Part shown: one piece after another, positions 41,700 to 49,233 of the stretch
Numbering within the stretch: the first letter of the stretch is position 1
How the letters are laid out: each line of letters opens with the position of its first letter
Assembly: GCF_900111175.1 (NCBI RefSeq)
Contig: NZ_FOGI01000002.1
Span: 294,022-358,021, forward strand
Direction: 5' to 3'
DNA: 64,000 nucleotides
Source: Actinokineospora terrae
GTDB taxonomy: Bacteria > Actinomycetota > Actinomycetes > Mycobacteriales > Pseudonocardiaceae
Made by a program: the position numbers and the translations under genes
Notes under the pieces: generated by a model
What the model was told of the DNA's origin: nothing
Databases searched by the model: none
What the model saw: the letters and a program-made list of their open reading frames with translations, nothing else

Positions 41700-42231
41700 C
41701 TTTTCTGTGTGTTGTGGTGGTGTGGCAGGGCATGGGGTGGCCACGCGTCGACCACCGGTCGATCGGCGCGGTGCAGGACTCGGCGATGTGGCCGAGGTGG
41801 GGTTTCAGGCGTGCGTTATCGCCGCGGAGGGCTCGGATCTCGGTGGTGTGCGACAGGAGCCGAGCGGAGTCCGATGTGGATGCCAGGCAAGGGTGAACGC
41901 ACGGCTGCGCCGGGGGCTGGGGCGCGTTGTCCACTCCGGACCGATGCCGTCCGGGCAGTGGAGAGCGGGGGAAGCCTCGCGCGGGCGATGCCGCGCCGGG
42001 GAGGCTCAGCTAGCGAGGGCCGCACAGCCTTTACGCGTTGACATGCCGATAGCGTGCCAGGGTCGAACGGGCCGGTGCAAGGCAATTACCCGACGGACGC
42101 GGCACTCGACGACGGCGTGACCACGTCGTCGACCATTCGCGCCGCAACCGCGCAGGCGGTTGCCGCGGCGTCGTGGTCGCGACAGCGAGAACGGGGGCGC
42201 GCGAACCGCACCCCCGTCATCACCGGCGGAC
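41700..42231. other. Intergenic region with possible mobile-gene debris
   Basis: About 530 bases without a supportable gene. A minus-strand frame (about 41760-41860) contains LLSHTTEIRALRGDNARLK, a coiled-coil pattern seen in proteins that accompany integrases, but no start or full domain remains. No terminal repeats were found. Confidence 0.3.
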
Positions 42232-42456
42232 CTACTTGGCGGCCTGCTCCAGCGCCACCAGCGCCGCGGCGAGCGCGAAGAACTTGTTGCTCCCGAGGTC
42301 GCGGACCGTCTTGATGCCGAAAGCCGCCGCCAACTTCTCGGCGTCGCCCTCGCTCACCCCGGCCAGCGCGGCCACCGGCGCGTCGAGCACCTCGGACACA
42401 CCCAGGCCCTCGTACGCCTTGTCGAGCTGCTTGTCCAGATCCACCGAGACAGCCAT
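42232..42456 (-). CDS. Small helix-hairpin-helix-like protein
   Basis: A 74-residue helical protein. Start ATG 42456 follows GAGGGG. The middle, VAALAGVSEGDAEKLAAAFG followed by IKTVRDLG, resembles a helix-hairpin-helix that normally contacts DNA non-specifically. No catalytic residues are seen. Small conserved actinobacterial proteins of this type are known, but unassigned. Confidence 0.7.
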   Translation of the reverse strand: MAVSVDLDKQLDKAYEGLGVSEVLDAPVAALAGVSEGDAEKLAAAFGIKTVRDLGSNKFFALAAALVALEQAAK

Positions 42457-42768
42457 CGCGGAAACCCCTCCACACCGAGCGTCGAACATGACCCCGTCAC
42501 CCTATCGGGCGGTACGGCGGGCCCGGCCCCCACCACGTTCGGTGTCCCCACCAGCGCCCGAACAGCACTATTCCACTGGGCGAACACGAGTCGAACACCG
42601 GCCGGACCGCCCGGGGTGGTGGGTCGCTTGTGGAGACTCCGAACGGGTGATCTCATGCCGTGAAACGGCGAACGGCGGCCGCGGTGGTGATTTTCCGGCA
42701 ATGGTCGCGTCATAGCCGCAGACCACGCACCCCGGAAACTGTTACACAGTGGGAAATGGGAAAGCCGA

Positions 42769-42808
42769 CCGGGAAAACGCGGGGAAAGTCCTGTCAGGCT
42801 TTTCCCGG
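42769..42808 (+). promoter_or_regulatory. Long hairpin in the leader of the second subtilase
   Basis: CCGGGAAAA at 42769-42777 pairs with TTTTCCCGG at 42800-42808 around a 22-base loop, 38 bases before the ATG. It lies in a 390-base space (42457-42846) that otherwise shows no gene. It may be a leader structure or an operator. Confidence 0.4.
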
Positions 42809-42846
42809 TGGCCCCACTCGGGGGGCCGGAACCGGAGGGCGCCTCA

Positions 42847-44013
42847 ATGTCTGCTCATTTCCGCGTGAAACTCGCCATTGCCGCGGTGGCCGCCGCGGCG
42901 ACCGCCGGTGCACTCGCCTCGCCTGCCGCGGCGGCCGAGGGCCAGGTCAGGGCCGCGTCGGGGACCGCCGTGAGCGGGTCGTACGTGGTGGTGTTCAAGG
43001 ACGGGACCGTGCACGCGGCGGCGGCGGAGCACGCCAAGCGCTACGGCGGGACGGTCAGCCACACCTATTCCACGGTGCTGTCCGGCTATTCCGCCACGTT
43101 GTCGGAGCGGGCGGCGCGGCGGATCGCGGCCGACCCGGCGGTGGCCTACGTCGCGCAGGACGAGGTCGTGTCCATCCAGGGCACCCAGTCCAACCCGCCG
43201 TGGGGGCTCGACCGGGTCGACCAGCGGAACCTGCCGCTGAGCAAGTCCTACACCTACCCGGACAACGGCGGCAGCGGCGTCACCGCGTACGTGGTGGACA
43301 CCGGGGTGCGGATCAGCCACTCCGAGTTCGGCGGCCGCGCGCGCAACGGCTTCGACGCGGTGGACAACGACACCGTCGCGCAGGACGGACACGGCCACGG
43401 CACGCACGTCGCGGGCATCGTCGGCGGCCGCACCTACGGTGTCGCCAAGCAGGTCAGCATCGTCGCGGTCCGCGTGCTCGGCAACAACGGCAGCGGCAGC
43501 ATCGCCGGTGTCGTGGCTGGCATCGACTGGGTCGCCAAGGACGCGGCGGGCAAGAAGGCCGTGGCGAACCTGAGCCTCGGCGGTGGCACCAACACCACTG
43601 TGGACACCGCGGTGCAGAAGGCGATCCGCGCGGGCGTCACCTTCGTGGTCGCGGCGGGCAACTCCAACGCGGACGCCTCCACGGCCTCCCCCGCTCGCGT
43701 CCCCGAGGCCATCACCGTGGCCGCGTCCGACAACACCGACCGCCGGGCCTCGTTCTCCAACTACGGCAACGGTGTCGACATCTTCGGCCCGGGTGTGGAC
43801 ATCCCGTCGGCGTGGCGCACCTCGGACAGCGCGACCAACACCGTGAGCGGCACCTCGCAGGCCACCCCGCACGTCGCGGGCGCGGCGGCGCTGTACCTGA
43901 CCACCCGCACCGCCACCCCGGCCCAGGTCCGCGACGCCCTGGTCGCGGCCGCCACCAAGAACAAGATCACCGACCCGAAGAGCCCCAACAACCTCGTCTA
44001 CACCGGAGCCTGA
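42847..44013 (+). CDS. Secreted subtilisin-like serine protease
   Basis: A 388-residue S8 protease. The signal peptide ends near residue 30 (ASPAAAAEG). An I9 propeptide (about 44-110, SYVVVFKDGTVHAAAAEHAK) precedes the catalytic domain with Asp151 (YVVDTGV), His184 (GHGTHVAG) and Ser337 (SGTSQATPH). There is no C-terminal extension, unlike the related protease at 25590-28466; the two share the block WGLDRVDQR. ATG 42847 follows GAGGGCG. It is extracellular, self-processed and probably involved in protein degradation. Its 3' end overlaps the convergent exporter gene by 16 bases. Confidence 0.92.
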   Translation: MSAHFRVKLAIAAVAAAATAGALASPAAAAEGQVRAASGTAVSGSYVVVFKDGTVHAAAAEHAKRYGGTVSHTYSTVLSGYSATLSERAARRIAADPAVAYVAQDEVVSIQGTQSNPPWGLDRVDQRNLPLSKSYTYPDNGGSGVTAYVVDTGVRISHSEFGGRARNGFDAVDNDTVAQDGHGHGTHVAGIVGGRTYGVAKQVSIVAVRVLGNNGSGSIAGVVAGIDWVAKDAAGKKAVANLSLGGGTNTTVDTAVQKAIRAGVTFVVAAGNSNADASTASPARVPEAITVAASDNTDRRASFSNYGNGVDIFGPGVDIPSAWRTSDSATNTVSGTSQATPHVAGAAALYLTTRTATPAQVRDALVAAATKNKITDPKSPNNLVYTGA

Positions 44014-45494
44014 CCTCTCCCGGTCGCGCCCGTTCCGGCCACGAGCCGGGGCGGGCGCGGTGCTCCGTCCGATGTGGACCTGGCGTCGATCCTGGCCAGG
44101 ACGACACACGCGACCAACGCGCCGACCAGGAGTCCCGCGCACACCAATGACGCGTGGATGAACGCCGCCTCTGGCGTCTCAGCCCGCAGGTACACCCCGG
44201 AGATGGCGCTGAGGCAGACCGCCGCCGCGACGCGTTGGGACATCTGGAGGATCGCGCCCGCGACACCCGCGGCCTCGGCTGGCGCGTGCTGCAACACCCG
44301 GGCTTGGTTGGGCGACAAAGAAAGCCCGTTGGCCGCTCCCCAAGCCAGCTGCACGACCGCCAGCGCGACCGGTAACACCGGCACGGGTACCACAGCCACC
44401 ACCAGGGCACCGGCCAGCAGCATCACGATCCCCAGTCCGGTCCCCAAGGTGACGGCGTGCGAACCGATCCGCCGCACCACCCGCCACGCGATCGCGGAGG
44501 ACGCCACCATGGCCACAGCGGAGGGCAACGTCACCGCCGCCGCGGTCAGCGCGGACATCCCCAGTCCACTCTGGAGGAACAGCACCAGCACCAGGCTCGC
44601 CGCCATCGCGGACCCGAACTGGGCCATCGCGACCACGGTGCCCAGCACGAACGGCGCGGAGCGGGTCAACGCGGGGTGCACCAGCGGCACCTTCCCGGTC
44701 CGTACCCGCCTGCGGTGCAGGACCACCAGCGCCACCACCGACCCGACCACCCCGGCAACCCACCAGCCGACGTGCGTCCCGGTGATGAACGGCATCATCG
44801 ACGACACGGTCAGCACTGCCACACACAGCAGCCCCCACCCGTCGAGCCGCCCCTCACTGACCCGCCGCGGCTGGGGCAGCCGTCGAGCCGCCAACACCAG
44901 CGTCACCACGCCGCACGGCACGCTGAGCAGCAGGCACCACCGCCACCCGGCGCCCGGTCCGGCCAGCGACACCAGCACCCCGCCCAACGCGGGCCCCAGC
45001 GCACTCGACACCCCGGCGACGACCGCGTACATCCCGAGCGCGCGGGTACGGCCGACCCCGTGGAAGACGTCCTGGATGGTCCCGATGACCTGCGAGTTCA
45101 CCAGCCCCGCGCCCGCACCCTGAACCAGCCGCGCAACGATCACCACCCCCGCGTTCGCCCCAGTCGCGGCCACGACCGCGAACACCACGAACGTCACCAA
45201 CCCGACCAGGAACAGCCCCTTGCGCCCCCGCGCGTCCCCCAGACTCCCACCCGGCACCAGCGCCAACCCGAACGCCAGCGAGTACCCGGACACGATCCAC
45301 TGCACGTCCGTCGCCCCAGCGTGCAACGACTCCCGCAACGACGGCAACGCGATAGTCAACACCGACTGGTCCAGCAACGTGGTCACCCCCGCCGCCAGGC
45401 ACACCACCAACACCCGCCAGGACGCCCGATCATCCGCTGTGCGCACGTACCCCATGCTCACAGAGCCCGGGCCGGGCGGACCGCGAGTTCGCAT
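43998..45494 (-). CDS. DHA2-type MFS drug exporter
   Basis: A 498-residue permease with about 14 helices. Motif A is GGSLGDARGRKGLFL, motif C-like GMYAVVAGVSSALGPALGG, and the helix-1 signature LDQSVLTIALPSL marks the DHA2 group. These proteins pump drugs or dyes outward with protons. The start ATG 45494 is chosen because GGGGAG lies 6 bases upstream; a shorter ATG at 45455 lacks such a site. It stands alone with no adjacent regulator. Confidence 0.88.
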   Translation of the reverse strand: MRTRGPPGPGSVSMGYVRTADDRASWRVLVVCLAAGVTTLLDQSVLTIALPSLRESLHAGATDVQWIVSGYSLAFGLALVPGGSLGDARGRKGLFLVGLVTFVVFAVVAATGANAGVVIVARLVQGAGAGLVNSQVIGTIQDVFHGVGRTRALGMYAVVAGVSSALGPALGGVLVSLAGPGAGWRWCLLLSVPCGVVTLVLAARRLPQPRRVSEGRLDGWGLLCVAVLTVSSMMPFITGTHVGWWVAGVVGSVVALVVLHRRRVRTGKVPLVHPALTRSAPFVLGTVVAMAQFGSAMAASLVLVLFLQSGLGMSALTAAAVTLPSAVAMVASSAIAWRVVRRIGSHAVTLGTGLGIVMLLAGALVVAVVPVPVLPVALAVVQLAWGAANGLSLSPNQARVLQHAPAEAAGVAGAILQMSQRVAAAVCLSAISGVYLRAETPEAAFIHASLVCAGLLVGALVACVVLARIDARSTSDGAPRPPRLVAGTGATGRGQAPV

Positions 45495-45616
45495 GCTGGA
45501 CTCCCCGCCACAACGCTGCCCAGGCTCACTGATCCGGTGTCCGAATGGTGGAACCGGCGCGCCCGGGTGGTGGTACGCGGGCAGACTCGGCGGTACCGGG
45601 AGCGTGGGAGGGTCGC

Positions 45617-46624
45617 GTGGGTGCGTTGCGGAAACTGGGATTCCTGACGATCGGGCTGTTCGACGGGGCCGATCCGCGGGCGGGGCACGAGACGACGCTG
45701 GAGGTGATCGAGCTCGGGGAGCGGCTCGGGTTCGACAGCGCGTGGGTGCGGCACCGGCACCTGCAGTACGGCATCTCCTCGCCGGTCGCGGTGCTGGCGG
45801 CGGCGTCCCAGCGCACCAGCCGGATCCACCTCGGCACGGCCGTCATCCCGCTCGGCTGGGAGAACCCGCTGCGGCTGGCGGAGGACCTGGCCACTGTGGA
45901 CGTCCTGTCCGGTGGGCGGCTGAACCCGGGCGTGAGCGTCGGCCCGCCGATCCACTACGACGCGGTGAAGGAAGCGTTGTACCCGGACACCGCCGAGGCG
46001 GAGGACTTCAGCTACACGCGCGTGCGCAGGCTGCTCGACCTGGTCCGCGGCGAGAGGGCGTCGACGTTCGGTGGCGACGAGGGCTTCGAGGTGTTCTCCG
46101 ATCGCGTGCAACCGCACTCCCCCGGTCTCGGCAGCAGACTCTGGTACGGCGGTGGCAGCTTGGGTTCGGCGCGGTGGGCGGGCGAGAACGGGATGAACTT
46201 CCTGACCAGCAGCGTGGTCAAGGCCGAGCAGTCCGAGGACTTCGCCGAGGTCCAGCTGTCCCACATCCGCGAGTTCCGCGCCCACCACCCAGAAGGCGAC
46301 AAAGCGCGCGTCTCCCAGGGCCTCGTCGTGATCCCCACCGACTCGGCCACCGCGGAGCAGCGGGCTAAGTACGAGGCGTACGCGGAAAGCCGCACCCCTC
46401 GAACCACGACGCCCCAGGGTCCACAACGGATGATGTTCGCCCCGGACATCGTAGGCACCTCAACGGAAATCGCCGACCGCCTGCACGCCCACGCCGCGTT
46501 CCGCGAGGTCTCGGAGGTGGCGTTCGCCCTCCCCTTCGCCTTCGACCCACCCGACTACACCCAGATCCTCACCGACATCGCCACCCACCTCGGGCCCGCC
46601 CTCGGCTGGCAACCGGGACAGTAG
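45617..46624 (+). CDS. LLM-class flavin-dependent oxidoreductase
   Basis: A 335-residue luciferase-like TIM-barrel enzyme: KLGFLTIGLFDGADP, a strong LGERLGFDSAWVRHRHLQYG block, then TSRIHLGTAVIPLGWENPLRLAEDLATVDVL split around the flavin site, and SRLWYGGGSLGSARWAGENG. It should use FMN or F420 to oxidise an organic substrate. GTG 45617 has GGGAGGG upstream; the frame is open to 45545 but without a ribosome site. The substrate is unknown. Confidence 0.88.
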   Translation: MGALRKLGFLTIGLFDGADPRAGHETTLEVIELGERLGFDSAWVRHRHLQYGISSPVAVLAAASQRTSRIHLGTAVIPLGWENPLRLAEDLATVDVLSGGRLNPGVSVGPPIHYDAVKEALYPDTAEAEDFSYTRVRRLLDLVRGERASTFGGDEGFEVFSDRVQPHSPGLGSRLWYGGGSLGSARWAGENGMNFLTSSVVKAEQSEDFAEVQLSHIREFRAHHPEGDKARVSQGLVVIPTDSATAEQRAKYEAYAESRTPRTTTPQGPQRMMFAPDIVGTSTEIADRLHAHAAFREVSEVAFALPFAFDPPDYTQILTDIATHLGPALGWQPGQ

Positions 46625-46629
46625 TCGGG

Positions 46630-46681
46630 CTCCGCCGGGAAGTTCGAGCACTTCCCGGCGGAGACACACTTCCCGGCGGAG
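46630..46681. terminator. Bidirectional terminator with a repeated arm
   Basis: CTCCGCCGGGAAGT (46630-46643) pairs perfectly with ACTTCCCGGCGGAG (46650-46663) around a 6-base loop. CTTCCCGGCGGAG is repeated at 46669-46681, so two alternative hairpins can form. It lies between convergent genes. Confidence 0.75.
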
Positions 46682-46694
46682 GCACGGTGTTCGG

Positions 46695-47618
46695 TCAGGG
46701 GAGCAGGATCAGCTTGCCCCGCACGTGGCCTTCCGCGCTGACGCGGTGGGCTTCGGCGGCGTCGGTGAGGGGGTAGGTCGCGGCGATCGGAACTGAGAGT
46801 TTGTTCTTGGCGGCGAGGGTGGCGGCGGCGGTGAGGCGGTCGCTGACCTTCTCCTCGTCGATGCCGCGGATGAAGCGGACGCCGTATTCGGGGGCCTCGA
46901 AGTCGGCGATGGTCACGACGCGGTCGGTGTCGCCGACCAGGTCCACCAGGGACCGCGCGCCGCCGTGGCCGGAGACGTCGTAGGCCAGGTCCACGCCGTC
47001 CGGGGCCAGGGCGCGGACGCGGTCCACGACGCCGTCGCCGTAGGTGGTGGGTTCGGCGCCGAGACCGCGCAGGTAGTCGTGGTTGGCCTCGCTCGCCGTC
47101 GCGATCACCCGCAGGCCGAGGTCGACCGCGATCTGCACGGCCACCGTGCCGACCCCGCCCGCGGCACCGTGGATGACGATCGTCTCCCCCGCCACCGGCC
47201 GGATCTCGTCGAACACCGCGTACGTCGTGTTGGCCGCCACCGGCAGCGTCGCCGCCAGCTCCCACCCGACCTCGGCGGGCTTCGCCGCGACCGTGGCGAC
47301 ATCGGTGATCACGACCTCCGCGTAGCCACCCCGGCCGGTCGCGGCCAGCACCTCGTCGCCCACCGCGTACCCGGTCACGTCCGGCCCGACCGCCTCGACC
47401 ACGCCCGCGACGTCACCGCCGACGACGTACGGGAACGGCGTCTCCCTGACCCCGGCCAGCAGCCCGGAGCGGATCTTCCAGTCGACCGGGTTGACCCCGG
47501 CGGCCCGGACCCTGATCCGCACCTGCCCCGGCCCCGGCTCGACCACGTCGCGCTCGACGACGTGCAGCACCTCCGGCGCGCCGAACTCGTCGAACTCCAC
47601 CGCGCGAAATGTCCCCAT
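46695..47618 (-). CDS. Zinc-independent NADP-dependent quinone oxidoreductase-like enzyme
   Basis: A 307-residue medium-chain dehydrogenase of the quinone reductase type: RVRAAGVNPVDWKIRSG, YVVGGDVAGVVEAVG, the NADPH motif HGAAGGVGTVAVQIA, and a C-terminal VRGKLIL end. The structural zinc cysteines are absent, as expected for this subgroup. ATG 47618 has AAGGGGAG upstream. It probably reduces quinones or enones. It is not obviously linked to the TetR gene, which ends about 100 bases upstream of its start. Confidence 0.88.
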   Translation of the reverse strand: MGTFRAVEFDEFGAPEVLHVVERDVVEPGPGQVRIRVRAAGVNPVDWKIRSGLLAGVRETPFPYVVGGDVAGVVEAVGPDVTGYAVGDEVLAATGRGGYAEVVITDVATVAAKPAEVGWELAATLPVAANTTYAVFDEIRPVAGETIVIHGAAGGVGTVAVQIAVDLGLRVIATASEANHDYLRGLGAEPTTYGDGVVDRVRALAPDGVDLAYDVSGHGGARSLVDLVGDTDRVVTIADFEAPEYGVRFIRGIDEEKVSDRLTAAATLAAKNKLSVPIAATYPLTDAAEAHRVSAEGHVRGKLILLP

Positions 47619-47716
47619 CGCACTCCCCTTCTCGGTCTCCTCCCGATGCTAGGCAGGCCGGGACCGCCGTCTCACCAGCCGGGCGTGGGGAATAAACAAC
47701 CGTTGGCGCACAACCA

Positions 47717-48283
47717 CTACTGGGACGTCCGCACGAGCAGGCCGGTGAAGGTGATGGCCACCAGGCGATCCGCCTGTTCCGCGGTGGTGTGTTCGCGGGC
47801 CAGCGCGCAGGCCGTGGTGAGGGTGTTCAGGTCGGCGCTGGTGGTGGTGGGGTGGATCGTGCCCGCGTCGATGGCACGGCGCAGGAGCGTGTCGCCGATC
47901 TCGGTCATGCGGACGCACGAGGCATGCAGTTCCGAGGACGCGTCGTCGGTGCCGTCGGCCAGCAGGGCGGCCAGGCCGCTGTAGGTGGCGGCGTGGGTCA
48001 CGGTGAGCTGGATCCAGGTGCGGAGTGCGCGGTCGGGCGGTTCGGCGGACAGGGCGTCCCCGGCGGCGAAGACGGCCTCGTTGCGCTCGGTCATCAACGC
48101 GCTGAGCAGGGCCCGGCGGGTCGGGAAGTGGCCGTAGAGGGTGCCGATCGCGACGCCCGCCCGCTTGGCGATGGCCTCCAGGGACGCGCCGGTGCCCTGC
48201 TCGCGGAACACGGCGTCGGCCTCGGTCAAGAGGCGCAGGCGGTTGGCGCGGGCGTCCGCGCGGGGGCGTCCGGAAGGGGGCAC
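47717..48283 (-). CDS. TetR-family transcriptional regulator
   Basis: A 188-residue repressor. The HTH reads EADAVFREQGTGASLEAIAK then RAGVAIGTLYGHFPTRRALL; the ligand domain has WIQLTVTHAATYSGLAALLA. The start is GTG 48283. It is divergent from an NmrA-like gene, and two dyads at 48301-48340 lie in the 72-base gap. It should repress its neighbour and itself until a ligand binds. Its HTH resembles that of the decayed TetR gene at 5885-6229. Confidence 0.88.
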   Translation of the reverse strand: MPPSGRPRADARANRLRLLTEADAVFREQGTGASLEAIAKRAGVAIGTLYGHFPTRRALLSALMTERNEAVFAAGDALSAEPPDRALRTWIQLTVTHAATYSGLAALLADGTDDASSELHASCVRMTEIGDTLLRRAIDAGTIHPTTTSADLNTLTTACALAREHTTAEQADRLVAITFTGLLVRTSQ

Positions 48284-48300
48284 TGTCGGCTCCGGGCTAA

Positions 48301-48340
48301 TTCGAGGTAGCCTCGACTTAGTAGTTCGAGGCACCCTCAG
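48301..48340. promoter_or_regulatory. Double operator between TetR and NmrA-like genes
   Basis: Site 1, TTCGAGGTAGCCTCGA (48301-48316), is a near-perfect dyad centred on TAG. Site 2, TTCGAGGCACCCTCAG (48325-48340), is an imperfect copy. The 24-base offset places them on nearly the same helix face. They flank the likely promoters of both genes and are the probable TetR binding sites. Confidence 0.7.
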
Positions 48341-48355
48341 GTTAGTGGAGGAACG

Positions 48356-49216
48356 ATGATCCTGGTAACCGGCGCGTCGGGTTCGGTCGGCCGCCGCCTG
48401 GTGCGGCGCCTGGCGGGCACCCCGACCACGGCGTTCGTGCGCGACCCGGCCAAGGGCGACGCCCTGGGCGGCCGGTACGCGGTCGGCGACTTCGACGACC
48501 CGGCGACCCTGTCCGCGGCGTTGAAGGGCGTCGACCGGGTGTTCCTCAACGCGGGCGGGGCCGTGCCCGCGGCCGGTGAGCAGCCGATGGTCCGCCAGCA
48601 GTTGGCCGTGATCGACGCGGCGGTGGCGGCGGGCGTGTCGCACGTGGTGAAGCTGTCGGTGTGGCACGCGCGGGTGGGCGGCAAGCTGGCCGAGGGCGCG
48701 CACGGGGTGATCGAGGAGTACCTGAAGGCCTCGGGCCTCGCGTGGACCATCCTGCAGCCCAACGGTTTCATGCAGAACTTCAGCACCGGCACCGCGGTCA
48801 CCACCCACGACGGCCACCTGCTCGGCGCCTACGGCGACGCCGGAGTGTCCTATGTCGACTGCGAGGACATCGCCGCCGCGGCGGCCGCCACCCTGACCGA
48901 CCCGCGCCCCGGCGAGACCTTCGTCCTCACCGGCCCGGAATCGCTGACCCACAGCGAGATCGCCGAGAAGCTGTCCGCCTTCGTCGGCCGGGGGATCCGC
49001 TACCTCGACCTCCCCGCCGCCGACTTCGCCACCCACCTCACCACACTCGGCCTCCCCGACTCCTTCGCCACCGACGTGGCCACCCTCTTCGCCGAAGTGG
49101 CGTCCGGCCGCCTCGCCCCCGTCAGCACCGACGTGGCAACCCTGACCTCCCGCTCCCCCAGCACCTTCGACACCTTCCTCCGCGAGAACGCCACCCAGAT
49201 CCGCGCGGCCTGGTGA
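48356..49216 (+). CDS. NmrA-like NAD(P)-binding protein
   Basis: A 286-residue atypical short-chain dehydrogenase. The Rossmann motif ILVTGASGSVGRRLVRRL opens the chain; later blocks are DAAVAAGVSHVVKLSVWHA, WTILQPNGFMQNFS and YVDCEDIAAAAAATL. The strong ribosome site GGAGG lies 5 bases before ATG 48356. It is a paralogue of the protein at 8224-9054 but paired with a TetR, not an AraC, regulator. Such TetR-controlled NmrA proteins often respond to electrophiles or redox stress; the reaction is unknown. Confidence 0.87.
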   Translation: MILVTGASGSVGRRLVRRLAGTPTTAFVRDPAKGDALGGRYAVGDFDDPATLSAALKGVDRVFLNAGGAVPAAGEQPMVRQQLAVIDAAVAAGVSHVVKLSVWHARVGGKLAEGAHGVIEEYLKASGLAWTILQPNGFMQNFSTGTAVTTHDGHLLGAYGDAGVSYVDCEDIAAAAAATLTDPRPGETFVLTGPESLTHSEIAEKLSAFVGRGIRYLDLPAADFATHLTTLGLPDSFATDVATLFAEVASGRLAPVSTDVATLTSRSPSTFDTFLRENATQIRAAW

Positions 49217-49233
49217 GCCGGTGAACCCGGTCG

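Noticed and set aside
41700-42231. Insertion sequence or integrase between the immunity gene and the small helical gene
   Set aside because: Only a short coiled-coil-like fragment is seen. There is no DDE or tyrosine-recombinase motif, no terminal inverted repeat and no target duplication.
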